A stretch of 64,000 nucleotides of DNA from Pseudorhodobacter antarcticus (GCA_945862435.1 CAMAXX010000008.1:29623-93622); one strand, 5' to 3'; positions 28,308 through 38,299 are shown, counted from the stretch's first letter. Translations and numbers: made by a program. The notes: generated by a model not told the origin, from the letters alone.

Positions 28308-29540
28308 ATGAAACTAAAGCACCTAGAGATTTTTGTTGTATCCCCCCCTGCCCCAGGTTGGGGCGGGCGTTATTGGATATTCCCAAAGCTGACCACCGAT
28401 ACGGGGCTGGTCGGCTATGGCGAATGCTATGCCAGCACCGTTGGCCCTGATGCCATGCGCGCGGTTATTGAAGATGTGTTTCACCGCCATATGGAAGGCG
28501 AGAACCCCGAAAACATCGAACTGATGTTCCGCCGCGCCTATTCGGCAGGGTTTACGCAGCGGCCAGACCCAACCGTTATGGGCGCGTTTTCGGGGCTGGA
28601 AATTGCCTGTTGGGACATTCTGGGTAAGGCGCGGGGGCGGCCCGTTTATGCGCTGCTGGGCGGCAAAATGAATGCCCGCGTGCGCAGCTATACCTATCTT
28701 TACCCAGACGAGGGCGATGATGCGGCCGAATTTTGGGTGAATGCCGATATGAACGCCCGCGCTGCCGCCAAGGCTGTGGCACAAGGCTTTACGGCGGTTA
28801 AATTCGATCCTGCTGGCCCCTACACAATTCGCGGCGGGCATCAGCCTGCAATGTCGGACATCTCGCGCAGCGTGGAATATTGCGCCAAAATCAGGCAGGC
28901 GGTGGGTGACCGCGCCGACCTGCTATTCGGCACGCATGGCCAATTTACCACCGCAGGGGCGATCCGTCTTGGCCGCGAATTAGAACCCTACAACCCACTG
29001 TGGTATGAAGAGCCGATCCCGCCAGACAATCTGCACGAATTTGCCGAAGTGGCGCGCATGGTGCGCATCCCCTTGGCTACGGGGGAGCGACTTTCGACCA
29101 AGGCCGAGTTTGGCGCGCTGCTGCGCCTTGGCGGGGTGAAAATTTTGCAGCCTGCCTTGGGGCGCATGGGCGGGATATGGGAGGCTAAGAAAGTGGCCGC
29201 AATGGCCGAAGTGTTCAACGCCGAAATTGCCCCGCATCTATACGCTGGCCCCGTGGAATGGGCCGCGAATATTCATTTGGCGGCGTCGATCCCCAATATC
29301 CTTATGGCCGAGACGATCCAAACAGGCGGCGCGTTCCATTTAAAGCTGATAAAGCACACCCTGCAATGGAAAGACGGCTACATCATACCGCCAGAGGCCC
29401 CAGGATTGGGCATTGAGTTTGACGAAGAACTCGCCCTAGCCCACCCGTTCACAGGGGATGGGCTGCATTTGCAGATGCAAGAAGCGCCTTGCGACTATGC
29501 GCAAGGCAACCGATTTGCGGGCGGCGCGCCACGGGATTAG
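28308..29540 (+). CDS. Mandelate racemase/muconate lactonizing enzyme family protein
   Basis: A 410-residue enolase-superfamily enzyme, in the galactonate/mannonate dehydratase-like branch. The capping domain starts MKLKHLEIFVVSPPAPGWGG. Metal-binding and catalytic residues sit in AVKFDPAGPY, FGTHGQFTTAGAI, PLWYEEPIPPDN and ATGERLSTKAEFG, with the conserved His in IAPHLYAGPVEWAANIH. Such enzymes dehydrate sugar acids or isomerise related compounds. It ends the hydrolase operon and converges on dapD. Confidence 0.85.
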   Translation: MKLKHLEIFVVSPPAPGWGGRYWIFPKLTTDTGLVGYGECYASTVGPDAMRAVIEDVFHRHMEGENPENIELMFRRAYSAGFTQRPDPTVMGAFSGLEIACWDILGKARGRPVYALLGGKMNARVRSYTYLYPDEGDDAAEFWVNADMNARAAAKAVAQGFTAVKFDPAGPYTIRGGHQPAMSDISRSVEYCAKIRQAVGDRADLLFGTHGQFTTAGAIRLGRELEPYNPLWYEEPIPPDNLHEFAEVARMVRIPLATGERLSTKAEFGALLRLGGVKILQPALGRMGGIWEAKKVAAMAEVFNAEIAPHLYAGPVEWAANIHLAASIPNILMAETIQTGGAFHLKLIKHTLQWKDGYIIPPEAPGLGIEFDEELALAHPFTGDGLHLQMQEAPCDYAQGNRFAGGAPRD

Positions 29541-29572
29541 GCGCGCCCAAAACAGGCTCTAACGCGCCTTTT
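29540..29572 (+). terminator. Possible terminator after the enolase gene
   Basis: GGCGCG at 29540-29545 pairs with CGCGCC at 29563-29568, followed by TTTT. The loop is long (17 bases), so this is a weak candidate. It lies between the convergent stop codons of the enolase gene and dapD. Confidence 0.3.
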
Positions 29573-30404
29573 AGTCGCGCAACAACTCGTTGATCGAGGT
29601 TTTGCTGCGTGTCTGTGCATCGACCTGTTTCACAATCACCGCGCAATACAGGTTGATGCCATTCGTCGATGGCATCGACCCTGCCACCACAACGCTGCCC
29701 GCAGGCACTTCGCCATAGGTGACGGTGCCTGTCGCGCGGTCAACGATTTTGGTGGATTTGCCGATAAACACGCCCATCCCCAAAACCGACCCCTCGCGCA
29801 CGATGCAGCCTTCGACAACTTCGCTGCGCGCGCCGATAAAGCAGTTGTCCTCGATAATGGTCGGGCCTGCCTGCATGGGTTCTAACACCCCACCAATGCC
29901 CACGCCGCCCGACAGATGCACGTTTTTGCCGATTTGCGCGCAAGACCCGACTGTGGCCCAAGTGTCCACCATCGTGCCTTCATCAACATAGGCGCCAAGG
30001 TTGACGAAAGACGGCATCAATACCACGCCCTTAGCGATATATGCCGATTTGCGCACCACAGCGCCTGGCACCGCGCGAAAGCCTGCTGCGCGAAAATCGG
30101 CATCTGACCAACCTGCATATTTCAGATCAACCTTATCGAAACCTGCGGCAAAATCGGTGGGCGCGCTGCCATAACCCATCACGGAATTGTCTTTCAGTCG
30201 AAAGCCCAGCAGCACTGCCTTTTTCGCCCATTGGTTCACGTGCCAATCGGCCCCACGCTTTTCGGCGACGCGCAGCGCGCCTGTGTCTAGCGCCTGCAAA
30301 GTTGTCTCGATTGCATCGCGTGTCTCGCCGCGGGTGGCGATGCTGATGGTATCGCGCGCCTCCCATGCAGTTTCTATGGCAGCTTCTAGTGCGGCGTGGC
30401 TCAT
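29571..30404 (-). CDS. dapD: 2,3,4,5-tetrahydropyridine-2,6-dicarboxylate N-succinyltransferase
   Basis: A 277-residue left-handed beta-helix transferase of lysine/diaminopimelate synthesis. It adds succinyl from succinyl-CoA to tetrahydrodipicolinate. Typical blocks are [60 protein letters not shown] and [17 protein letters not shown]. The start at 30404 ([18 protein letters not shown]) matches the family; the open frame is 52 codons longer upstream. It sits next to phoB on the same strand with a 100-base gap. Confidence 0.95.
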   Translation of the reverse strand: MSHAALEAAIETAWEARDTISIATRGETRDAIETTLQALDTGALRVAEKRGADWHVNQWAKKAVLLGFRLKDNSVMGYGSAPTDFAAGFDKVDLKYAGWSDADFRAAGFRAVPGAVVRKSAYIAKGVVLMPSFVNLGAYVDEGTMVDTWATVGSCAQIGKNVHLSGGVGIGGVLEPMQAGPTIIEDNCFIGARSEVVEGCIVREGSVLGMGVFIGKSTKIVDRATGTVTYGEVPAGSVVVAGSMPSTNGINLYCAVIVKQVDAQTRSKTSINELLRD

Positions 30405-30504
30405 GGCGGTCTCCCTAGCGGTTGGGGCCGTATAGCTGGCAAACCGCTCTGTGGCAATTAGCAGCCGCGCACGAAGCGCGCTTTCAGAACTGCCGCAAGC
30501 GCAA

Positions 30505-31200
30505 TTAGCCCAAGCTGTACCCAGCGCCGCGCACTGTGCGCAGCGGGTCTTCGCCGCCATGTTCCATCAGGGCCTTACGCAGACGGCCGACATGCACATC
30601 TACCGTGCGGGTATCGACATACACATCGCGGCCCCAAACACGGTCAAGCAATTGCTCGCGCGAAAAGACGCGCGATGGCTTTTCCAAAAACGTGGCCAGC
30701 AGGCGAAATTCTGTGGGGCCAAGTTTCACTTCGCGCCCCGAACGCGACACGCGGTGCGTCTCGCTGTCCATCGCAATATCGCCATGGGTCAGCACAATAC
30801 CGACTGTGGCAGGGCGCACGCGGCGCAGTTGCACGCGGGCGCGGCTCATCAGTTCAAGCACGGAATAGGGTTTGACCACATAGTCATCTGCCCCAGTCTC
30901 TAGCCCGCGAATACGGTCCAGCTCTTCGCCCCGCGCCGACAGCATAATGATTGGAATGGCGCGCGTTTCGGGCGCAGTTTTCAAACGGCGGCATACCTCG
31001 ATCCCCGATAGGTTCGGCATCATCCAATCAAGGATAATCACATCGGGGTTTTCTTCGGCCACCAGCAACAGCGCGTCTTCGCCATTGCTGGCCTGCACCA
31101 CGCGAAAGCCTTCGGCGGCAAGGTTATAGGCCAAAACTTCGCGCTGAGCGGGCTCATCCTCGACCAGCAGCACAGTAGGAGCGTCACCGTATTTGGCCAT
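30505..31200 (-). CDS. phoB: Phosphate regulon response regulator PhoB
   Basis: A 231-residue OmpR-class regulator. The receiver domain (1-120) has the phosphorylated Asp in [13 protein letters not shown] and the switch Lys in DDYVVKPYS. The winged helix (residues ~130-228) has [20 protein letters not shown] and [12 protein letters not shown]. It binds Pho boxes when phosphorylated by PhoR. It is the last gene of the pst operon; the kinase gene phoR is not in the window. Confidence 0.96.
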   Translation of the reverse strand: MAKYGDAPTVLLVEDEPAQREVLAYNLAAEGFRVVQASNGEDALLLVAEENPDVIILDWMMPNLSGIEVCRRLKTAPETRAIPIIMLSARGEELDRIRGLETGADDYVVKPYSVLELMSRARVQLRRVRPATVGIVLTHGDIAMDSETHRVSRSGREVKLGPTEFRLLATFLEKPSRVFSREQLLDRVWGRDVYVDTRTVDVHVGRLRKALMEHGGEDPLRTVRGAGYSLG

Positions 31201-31209
31201 GATCTGGGC

Positions 31210-31914
31210 CTACTTCTGCGCCGTGGCGTCTGGGCCTTTGGCACGTTCGTCATCTGGCAGGCTGCCCGTGACCAGATAGATCACCTGTTCAGCAATACCC
31301 GTAGCGTGATCGCCAACGCGTTCGATATTTTTGGCGATGAAATGCAGGTGCATGCAGGCCGTGATATTGCGCGGGTCTTCCATCATATGGGTCAGAAATT
31401 CGCGGAAGATGCTGTTATACATTTGGTCAATTTCAATATCGCTTTGGCGCACTTCTTCGGCCAAAACCGCATCTTCGGCAAAATAGGCGTTCAGCGCCTT
31501 AGAGAGCATCGCCACAACCGAACGCGTCATCCGTTTGATCGCCGCGGACGCGCCGTTGATTGCAGGCATATCAGCCAAAACAATTGTGCGCTTGGCCAAG
31601 TTTTTGGCGTAATCGCCCGACCGTTCCAGCCCACCCGCAAGGCGCATAATGGTCAGCACGGTGCGCAAATCGGTCGCAATCGGGGTGCGCAGGGCAATGA
31701 TCCGCGCACATTCGCTTTGAATCATTTCTTCTAGCGCGTCGATGGCGGCATCATCCTTGCGGATTTGCGCAGCCAGCGCCACATCACGCGTTTCCAGCGC
31801 TTCGGCGGCGGAAAGCAGGGCTTTTTCCACCAGACCGCCCATTTTGGCGACTTGGGCTTTGACACCCTCTAGGTCGGCGTCGAAAGCGCTTCTGATATGC
31901 GATGAATTTGCCAT
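31210..31914 (-). CDS. phoU: Phosphate signalling protein PhoU
   Basis: A 234-residue two-repeat helical protein. It carries the family metal-binding signatures in both halves, RLAGGLERSGDYAKNLAKR and IAKNIERVGDHATGIAEQ. It links the Pst transporter to PhoR and lowers Pho gene expression when phosphate is plentiful. ATG at 31914 gives the usual N-terminus. It lies between pstB and phoB with short gaps of about 10 bases each. Confidence 0.95.
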   Translation of the reverse strand: MANSSHIRSAFDADLEGVKAQVAKMGGLVEKALLSAAEALETRDVALAAQIRKDDAAIDALEEMIQSECARIIALRTPIATDLRTVLTIMRLAGGLERSGDYAKNLAKRTIVLADMPAINGASAAIKRMTRSVVAMLSKALNAYFAEDAVLAEEVRQSDIEIDQMYNSIFREFLTHMMEDPRNITACMHLHFIAKNIERVGDHATGIAEQVIYLVTGSLPDDERAKGPDATAQK

Positions 31915-31924
31915 AATGCGTTCC

Positions 31925-32719
31925 TTAACCAATTCGACCAGAGATGTAGGATTCCGTGCGGGGATCTTTGGGGTTGGTAAAGATCTGACCAGTCTCGCCG
32001 TATTCAACTAAATTGCCAAGGTGAAAAAACGCCGTGCGCTGCGAGACGCGGGCGGCTTGTTGCATCGAGTGTGTGACGATGACCACCGAATAATCGGTGC
32101 GAAGTTCGTCGATCAGTTCTTCAACTTGCGCGGTCGCAATCGGGTCGAGAGCCGAACATGGCTCGTCCATTAGCAGCACTTCGGGCGAAGTTGCGATGGC
32201 GCGGGCGATGCATAGGCGCTGTTGCTGCCCGCCCGATAAGCCGGTACCGCCTGCATGAAGACGATCTTTTACTTCGTTCCAAAGTGCGGCGCGGCGCAGC
32301 GATTTTTCGACAATCTCGTCCAATTCGGACTTGTTGCGGGTCAAGCCGTGAATACGCGGGCCGTAAGCCACGTTGTCATAAATTGATTTCGGAAATGGGT
32401 TTGGCTTTTGAAACACCATGCCCACTTTGGCACGCAGTTGCACGGGGTCAACGCGGGCATCATATATGTCTTCGTTTTCCAGCAGGATTTTACCTTCGAC
32501 ACGGGCCGAAGCGACTGTATCATTCATGCGGTTCAAGCAGCGCAGAAAGGTCGATTTGCCGCAACCCGACGGGCCAATAAAGGCCGTTACGGTTTTGTCC
32601 AGAATGTCGACATCTACATCCTTGATTGCGTGGTTCGTGCCGTAGAACACTTGCACGCCGCGAGCTTCGATTTTGTTTGTTTCGGTTTGCACGTCACGCT
32701 CCACTCTCAGGTCTTTCAT
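31925..32719 (-). CDS. pstB: Phosphate ABC transporter ATP-binding protein PstB
   Basis: A 264-residue ATPase of the phosphate importer. It has Walker [20 protein letters not shown], signature [14 protein letters not shown], Walker [13 protein letters not shown] and the PstB-specific [14 protein letters not shown] helix. It drives phosphate entry through PstCA. The chosen ATG at 32719 follows GGAGAAT. The operon order is pstS-C-A-B-phoU-phoB. Confidence 0.96.
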   Translation of the reverse strand: MKDLRVERDVQTETNKIEARGVQVFYGTNHAIKDVDVDILDKTVTAFIGPSGCGKSTFLRCLNRMNDTVASARVEGKILLENEDIYDARVDPVQLRAKVGMVFQKPNPFPKSIYDNVAYGPRIHGLTRNKSELDEIVEKSLRRAALWNEVKDRLHAGGTGLSGGQQQRLCIARAIATSPEVLLMDEPCSALDPIATAQVEELIDELRTDYSVVIVTHSMQQAARVSQRTAFFHLGNLVEYGETGQIFTNPKDPRTESYISGRIG

Positions 32720-32729
32720 GGGATTCTCC

Positions 32730-34085
32730 TTACCAACGGCGTTCAAAGCGGCGGCGAAGGATGATGGCAACAATATTCATGACCAAAAGAAAGGCCAGCA
32801 GAACGATGATCGCGCCCGACGCGCGTTCGATAAAGGCAGGGTCAGACCGCGCGGCCCATGCGTAAACCTGCACGGGTAAGGCGGTGGCAGGTTCCATCAC
32901 GCCGCCAGCCAAGGGGCCAGATGGATAATTCACCACAAAGGCCTGCATTCCAATCAAAAGAAGGGGCCCAGTTTCGCCCAAAGATGAGGCAAGGCTAAGG
33001 ATGGTGCCCGTTAGAATTCCCGGCATGGCCAAGGGCAACACATGGTGGAACACCATCTGCACCTTAGATGCACCGATCCCCAGCGCCGCCGTGCGGATCG
33101 ACGGCGGCACAGCGCGCAGGCTGGCGCGCGTGGCAATGATAATCGTCGGCAGTGCCATAAGCGTCAGCACCAAAGCCCCGACCATCGAAGAAGATTGCGG
33201 CAGCCCGCCAAAGTTGATGAATATGGCAAGGCCCAGAATCCCGAATACAATCGACGGCACGGCGGCAAGGTTCGAGATGTTCACCTCGATCAAATCGGTA
33301 AAGCGGTTTTGCGGGGCGAATTCTTCCAGATAAATCGCCGCAGCAACCCCCAAGGGCAAGGACAGCACAACGACCAAAGCCATCATGTAAAGCGTGCCAA
33401 TGATTGCCACTCCAAGGCCCGCAGATTCGGGTCGCGTATCGGACGCATCAGGGTTGGTAAAGAATTTGGTGTTAAAGCGCACATCCAAAATGCCCGCCTC
33501 TTGCATTTTGTCAGCCAGTTGCAACTGCTCGGGCGAGATGTTGCTGTCCAGCTTGGCGGTTTCCATCGTGACGCGACCTTTGAAATAGCCGTCGATACGG
33601 CCCGTGGCAAAGGCGGAAAAGTCAATCGTTTGGCCGATCAGGCTGGGGTCTGCCAGAACCATATCGCGCAGCCGTGCTGGTGCGTCGCCCGAAATGAAGG
33701 CCCCGATATCTTTTTCGGACACGCCATCAACGGCAACCTGCCGCAGAACCAGCTCGGCAATCAGCGACTTTTCCAAAACTTTCTTATAGCCAACCGTGGT
33801 AACCTTGGTCATTTCGGCAATGTCGCGGTTGCCCTTTGGGTCTAGCGTTGCGGCATCCATCGTCACGGGAAAGCGCAACGTCGCCTGCGAAAAGGCCGAA
33901 ATTCCGTCGGAGAAAATTGTAATCAGCATGATCCCAAGGGTGGCCAAGCTGATGACAATTGCGGCAATGCCATAGGCCTTATAACGGGTTTCAGCAGCAT
34001 TGCGGCGGCGCATCAGTTTGCTGGGCACCAGCAAAGACTCTGATTTTTGCGGCAGATCGCTAGGGTTGATTGACGCGTCGCTCAT
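32730..34085 (-). CDS. pstA: Phosphate ABC transporter permease PstA
   Basis: A 451-residue permease, longer than the enterobacterial form because of a ~160-residue periplasmic loop after the first helix (residues ~70-225). The C-terminal part has the usual six-helix permease core with the ATPase-coupling EAA-like loop in [20 protein letters not shown]. The long insertion is common in Rhodobacterales PstA. The start overlaps the stop of pstC by 4 bases. Confidence 0.94.
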   Translation of the reverse strand: MSDASINPSDLPQKSESLLVPSKLMRRRNAAETRYKAYGIAAIVISLATLGIMLITIFSDGISAFSQATLRFPVTMDAATLDPKGNRDIAEMTKVTTVGYKKVLEKSLIAELVLRQVAVDGVSEKDIGAFISGDAPARLRDMVLADPSLIGQTIDFSAFATGRIDGYFKGRVTMETAKLDSNISPEQLQLADKMQEAGILDVRFNTKFFTNPDASDTRPESAGLGVAIIGTLYMMALVVVLSLPLGVAAAIYLEEFAPQNRFTDLIEVNISNLAAVPSIVFGILGLAIFINFGGLPQSSSMVGALVLTLMALPTIIIATRASLRAVPPSIRTAALGIGASKVQMVFHHVLPLAMPGILTGTILSLASSLGETGPLLLIGMQAFVVNYPSGPLAGGVMEPATALPVQVYAWAARSDPAFIERASGAIIVLLAFLLVMNIVAIILRRRFERRW

Positions 34086-35542
34086 TCGTATTGCTCCCGA
34101 TATTTGCGCACGATGTACAGGGCGACCACGTTCAGCCCCAAGGTCAGCACGAACAGCGTCATGCCCAAGGCAAAGGCGACCAGCGTTTCTGGGCTGTCAA
34201 ATTCGGTATCGCCCGTCAACTGGCTGACGATTTTAACAGTGATCGTGGTCATCGCTTCAAACGGGTTCAAATCCAGTTTAGCAGCAGCGCCCGCGCCCAT
34301 GGTCACAATCATCGTCTCGCCAATAGCGCGGCTTAGGGCCAGAAGCATCCCGCCAACAATCCCTGGCAATGCGGCGGGCAAAATCACCAAACGAATGGTT
34401 TCCGATTTGGTCGCGCCGATGCCATAAGATCCGTCGCGCATCGCCTGCGGCACCGCGTTAATCACGTCATCGGCCAAGGACGATACAAACGGAATGTTCA
34501 AAATGCCAATCACCAAACCCGCCGTCATCACCGATGATCCCGAATTGCCCCAGCCTGTCGGCTCGGCAATCCAATCGCGCAGGATCGGGCCCAATGTGAC
34601 AAGGGCGAACAGACCGAACACTACCGTTGGAATCCCCGCGATCACCTCGATGGCGGGTTTGACCACGGACCGCACGCGCGGTGAGGCATATTCCGCAAGA
34701 TAGATCGCCGAAAACAGACCAATCGGCGCAGCCACAATAATCGAGACAAAGCTGATATAAATCGTGCCCCATAGCAGTGGCGCAAGCCCCAGATCACTGC
34801 CGCCTTGGAAATTGGGCGACCATGTCAGGCTAAAGAAGAAGTCTTGCCACGGATACATGGTGAAAAAGCGCAGGCTTTCGCCAACCAGCGATAGAACGAT
34901 GCCAACAGTCGTCAAAATCGCGACCGTGGAAGACAGGCTTAGCAGTGCCATGATGACTTGTTCGACGCGGTTGCGCGCGCGGAAATCTTTATTCGTGATT
35001 CGTATTGCATAAATCAGGCCGGCCAAAGCAACCAGAAAGGTCAGTATGCTGCGGCCGATATTGCCAACAACCGCGTACTTGCGATAATCCTGTGCTGCGG
35101 TCAAAATTTGCGGCGTCACTTCTGCGCCCAGGGCCACACCAACATCGGCAAGGCGATCGCGCACAGACCCAAATTCGGTGCGCACCATATCGGCCTGCAC
35201 TTCGGTCATGGCGCCTTGGGCAATCGCAATGTCCAACCCTTCGGCCACACGGCGCACATCAGCCATAGCAAGGGTGCGCGCTGCGCTTGATTCAACCACT
35301 TCAGGCGGGAAATAGCCCACCAACTGACGCTCGATCACCAAGGGCTGGATCACCAACCAAAATGTAAGAGCGAATAAGGACGGAACGATCACCATCAGCG
35401 CACCGTGCCAGCCGTAGTACAGTGGCAAAGAGTGCATCTCTTTGATGTTACCTGCTGCCGAGGCCAAGGCGCGTTGGCGTCCAATAACAAAACCGACCAG
35501 CGCAAGAACCGCAATAACCACCAGCAGCATGAAGACCGACAT
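34082..35542 (-). CDS. pstC: Phosphate ABC transporter permease PstC
   Basis: A 486-residue permease with an extra N-terminal hydrophobic segment and loop region (residues 1-150) before the core. The core has the coupling loop MRDGSYGIGATKSETIRLVI and motifs GIPTVVFGLFAL and PIGLFSAIYLAEYASPRVR. It forms the channel with PstA. ATG at 35542 was preferred to one four codons earlier. A strong hairpin separates it from pstS, so its expression may be lower than that of pstS. Confidence 0.94.
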   Translation of the reverse strand: MSVFMLLVVIAVLALVGFVIGRQRALASAAGNIKEMHSLPLYYGWHGALMVIVPSLFALTFWLVIQPLVIERQLVGYFPPEVVESSAARTLAMADVRRVAEGLDIAIAQGAMTEVQADMVRTEFGSVRDRLADVGVALGAEVTPQILTAAQDYRKYAVVGNIGRSILTFLVALAGLIYAIRITNKDFRARNRVEQVIMALLSLSSTVAILTTVGIVLSLVGESLRFFTMYPWQDFFFSLTWSPNFQGGSDLGLAPLLWGTIYISFVSIIVAAPIGLFSAIYLAEYASPRVRSVVKPAIEVIAGIPTVVFGLFALVTLGPILRDWIAEPTGWGNSGSSVMTAGLVIGILNIPFVSSLADDVINAVPQAMRDGSYGIGATKSETIRLVILPAALPGIVGGMLLALSRAIGETMIVTMGAGAAAKLDLNPFEAMTTITVKIVSQLTGDTEFDSPETLVAFALGMTLFVLTLGLNVVALYIVRKYREQYE

Positions 35543-35585
35543 GATATGCCTCAATCCAAGGGTAATAATAGTCTAGCAAAATAAA

Positions 35586-35611
35586 TGGCGGCGCAGGGGT
35601 CTGCGCCGCCA
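35586..35611 (-). terminator. Hairpin terminator/attenuator between pstS and pstC
   Basis: An 11-bp perfect stem (TGGCGGCGCAG at 35586-35596 and CTGCGCCGCCA at 35601-35611) with a 4-base loop. In the pst direction it is followed by a T-rich TTTATTTT, and on the other strand by eight T, so it can act in both directions. Lying right after the pstS stop, it probably lowers transcription of pstCAB relative to pstS and protects the pstS message. Confidence 0.75.
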
Positions 35612-35623
35612 CTTTTTTTTAGA

Positions 35624-36682
35624 TTATTCCAGTGGGCCCATTGGGGTGCCAGCAGCAACCATAGCTTGGGTCGCAGCCAGTTCTGGATCGGAAACCAAGC
35701 CGTAGGCAGCCAGCGGGCCATCTGGGCCAGCCATGTCATCGGACACGAAGAAGTCGATGTATTCCTGAAGGCCAGGGATCACGCCGATATGTGCTTTCTT
35801 GACGTAGAAATACAGCGGACGCGACACTGGGTATTCGCCAGTAGAGATCGATTCGGTCGAAGGAACAATACCCGACATCGTTGCCACTTTCAGCTTGTCG
35901 GTGTTGTTCTGGTAGAACGACAGACCGAACACGCCTACAGCGTTCTTGTCAGCGTCCAAACGGGCCAGCGTTTCGGTATAGTCGCCGTCGATGTCCACAG
36001 CGCGGCCATCGGTGCGCAGCTCCATGCAAGCCTTGTCAGCATTACCAGCTTTTTCTTTGTCGTCTTTGCCTTCAGCGGTTGCCAAGAACAAATCATGCGC
36101 GCCGGTTTCTTTGCAGCCAGCCACAACAACTTTGGTATCAAAAACTTCGCGTGTGCCGTGCTTGGTGCCTGGAACCAGTGCAAGAATGTCTTGTGCTGGC
36201 AAAGCCGCGTTCACTTCGGCCCACTGAGCGGCAGCGTTGTCAACCAAAGCGCCGTCTTTTGCCACTTTTGCAGCCAAAGCCAAGTAAACGTCCGAAGGAG
36301 TCAAAGCAAAATCAGCGCCGGCTACGTCGGATGCAAACACGATGCCGTCATAACCAAAACGCACTTCCATGATTTCTGCAACGCCATTGGCAGCGCAGGT
36401 GTCGATATCTTTTTGGCTGATACGCGAGGACGAGTTTGCGATGTCGATGGTGTTTTCGCCAACGCCTTCACACATTTTCGCACGGCCAGCGCCCGAACCA
36501 CCACCTTCAACGACGGGGGTAGGGAATTGCGAGAAATTCTCGCCAAAAGCTTCTGCTACGATCGTGGCATATGGCAGAACGGTCGACGAGCCAGCGACTT
36601 GAACGTTGTCACGTGCCATCGAAACGGTTGCCGAAGCGGCCAAAATGGCCAAGGTCGAAACGGTGATTTTGGTCAGTTTCAT
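35624..36682 (-). CDS. pstS: Phosphate-binding periplasmic protein PstS
   Basis: A 352-residue phosphate-binding protein. A signal peptide (MKLTKITVSTLAILAASATVSMA) precedes the mature part, which begins RDNVQVAGSSTVLPYATIVA. Phosphate-contacting segments GSSTVLPY, SSRIS and GTREVF are visible. It feeds PstCAB. It is the first gene of the operon, preceded by a Pho box, and separated from pstC by a hairpin. Confidence 0.95.
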   Translation of the reverse strand: MKLTKITVSTLAILAASATVSMARDNVQVAGSSTVLPYATIVAEAFGENFSQFPTPVVEGGGSGAGRAKMCEGVGENTIDIANSSSRISQKDIDTCAANGVAEIMEVRFGYDGIVFASDVAGADFALTPSDVYLALAAKVAKDGALVDNAAAQWAEVNAALPAQDILALVPGTKHGTREVFDTKVVVAGCKETGAHDLFLATAEGKDDKEKAGNADKACMELRTDGRAVDIDGDYTETLARLDADKNAVGVFGLSFYQNNTDKLKVATMSGIVPSTESISTGEYPVSRPLYFYVKKAHIGVIPGLQEYIDFFVSDDMAGPDGPLAAYGLVSDPELAATQAMVAAGTPMGPLE

Positions 36683-36757
36683 GGATCTCTCCTGATTACG
36701 GGTGTGGGCCAAACCTTTGGCTCAATCGCGGGCATAGGCCGCTTGCGTAACGTCTTT

Positions 36758-36786
36758 ATTTCAGTTTTGTGACAGTTTTATGAAAA
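36758..36786 (-). promoter_or_regulatory. Pho box upstream of pstS
   Basis: On the minus strand three 7-base units spaced by AAAA lie in tandem at 11-base intervals: TTTTCAT, CTGTCAC and CTGAAAT. This is the standard PhoB recognition pattern of direct CTGTCAT-like repeats spaced by four A/T bases. It lies 76-104 bases upstream of the pstS start, consistent with PhoB activation under phosphate limitation and with autoregulation because phoB is in the operon. Confidence 0.85.
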
Positions 36787-36872
36787 TTGCTGGGGATAAG
36801 ATTCTACGCCTTTCCATTGATCTTGCGCGCCCTTGCCACTAAAGCAGGGCCAAACAGCGAAAGGATGCGGCG

Positions 36873-37970
36873 ATGGGTTTCAAGATGGGTATCGTGGGCT
36901 TGCCGAATGTGGGCAAATCAACGTTGTTTAACGCGCTGACCCGCACCGCCGCAGCGCAGGCCGCGAACTTTCCCTTTTGCACGATTGAACCAAACGTGGG
37001 CGAAGTTGCCGTGCCTGATGCGCGGCTTGAGAAACTGGCGGCGATTGCGGCTAGCAAGCAAATCATCCCCACCCGCATGACCTTTGTTGATATCGCGGGC
37101 CTCGTGCGCGGAGCGTCAAAGGGCGAGGGACTGGGCAACCAATTCCTTGCCAATATACGTGAATGCGATGCCATCGCCCATGTGCTGCGCTGCTTTGAGG
37201 ATGGCGACATCACCCATGTCGAAGGGCGCATCGACCCTGTGGCCGATGCTGAAACCATTGAGACAGAACTGATGTTGGCCGATATGGAATCGATTGAACG
37301 CCGCCTTGTCGCCTTGGGCAAGAAACTGCGCGGGGGCGATCAAGAAACGCTGGATCAAGACCGCCTGTTGCGGGCAGCTTTGGCCGTGTTGAACGATGGC
37401 AAACCCGCCCGCATCGTTCAAGTGGCAGAAGATGACCGCCGCACATGGCGGCTGCTGCAACTGCTTACGAGCAAACCCGTGCTATTCGTTTGTAATGTCG
37501 AGGAATCTTGCGCCGCCAAGGGAAATTCCCAATCGGCCCGCGTGGCCGAAATGGCCGCCAAACAAGGGGCGGCGTCGGTGGTAATTTCCGCCAAGATCGA
37601 GGAAGAAATCAGCCAACTTGCCAATGACGAGGCGGCGATGTTTTTGGAAGAAATGGGGCTAGAGGAGGCAGGCTTAGATCGCCTGATCCGCGCGGGCTAT
37701 AAACTGCTGGGATTGCAAACCTATTTCACCATCGGCCCAAAAGAAGCCCGCGCATGGACGATCCCCGCCAAAACGCTGGCCCCCCAAGCGGCGGGGGTGA
37801 TCCACGGCGATTTTGAAAAAGGCTTTATCCGCGCCGAAACCATTGGCTATGACGACTATATCGCTGGCAACGGCGAGACGGGCGCGAAAGAGGCGGGCAA
37901 GTTTCGGGTTGAAGGCAAAACCTATGAGGTCAAAGACGGGGATGTGCTGCATTTCCTGTTTAACGCGTAA
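36873..37970 (+). CDS. ychF: Redox-regulated ATPase YchF (OLA1 family)
   Basis: A 365-residue Obg-related ATPase. It has P-loop GLPNVGKSTLFNALT, switch II region DIAGLVRGASKGEGLGNQF, the altered NVEE motif in place of NKxD that switches preference from GTP to ATP, and a C-terminal TGS domain ending VLHFLFNA. It binds ribosomes and influences translation of stress genes. An AAAGGA site precedes ATG 36873. A decayed copy of its 3' end lies about 160 bases downstream. Confidence 0.95.
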   Translation: MGFKMGIVGLPNVGKSTLFNALTRTAAAQAANFPFCTIEPNVGEVAVPDARLEKLAAIAASKQIIPTRMTFVDIAGLVRGASKGEGLGNQFLANIRECDAIAHVLRCFEDGDITHVEGRIDPVADAETIETELMLADMESIERRLVALGKKLRGGDQETLDQDRLLRAALAVLNDGKPARIVQVAEDDRRTWRLLQLLTSKPVLFVCNVEESCAAKGNSQSARVAEMAAKQGAASVVISAKIEEEISQLANDEAAMFLEEMGLEEAGLDRLIRAGYKLLGLQTYFTIGPKEARAWTIPAKTLAPQAAGVIHGDFEKGFIRAETIGYDDYIAGNGETGAKEAGKFRVEGKTYEVKDGDVLHFLFNA

Positions 37971-38131
37971 AGGCCCGCGTTCGGTGGGGTAAACTGTTGG
38001 TTTAACAGCAAAAACGGCGTATGGCGCGCGTATGTTTTGTGTATTGCATCCGTATTGCATCCGTCCCTACACGCGATGGCGTTGGAGGGCGTTAACCAAG
38101 GGGCGGCGAATCGTGGAGTGTTGGTGCGAAC

Positions 38132-38299
38132 CGCGGCGATTTCGAGACGGGATTCATCCGCGTTGAGGCGATTACCTTTGACGACCAAATCGCTGGGCGC
38201 GGCGATTTAGGGGAAAAAGCGGCGGGGACGTTTTGGGTGAAGGGGAAAACCTATAAGATTAAGGACGGGGATGCGCTGCATCTATCGTCTAATGATTAG
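38132..38299 (+). pseudogene. Decayed duplicate of the ychF 3' end (TGS domain)
   Basis: An open frame of 55 codons ending in TAG that aligns without gaps to the last 55 residues of YchF: GDFETGFIRVEAITFDDQIA against GDFEKGFIRAETIGYDDYIA, and GKTYKIKDGDALHL against GKTYEVKDGDVLHF. It lacks a start codon and the ATPase domain, and is diverged at about half of its residues. It is a remnant of a tandem duplication or of a recombination event with a foreign ychF. Its stop overlaps the end of the TPR gene on the other strand. Confidence 0.85.

Noticed and set aside
35585..36772. Plus-strand frame of 395 codons opposite pstS
   Set aside because: Antisense shadow; pstS has signal peptide, family motifs and a promoter.
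38041..38062. Two tandem copies of GTATTGCATCC
   Set aside because: Only two copies of 11 bases; may be chance or slippage; no link to any function.
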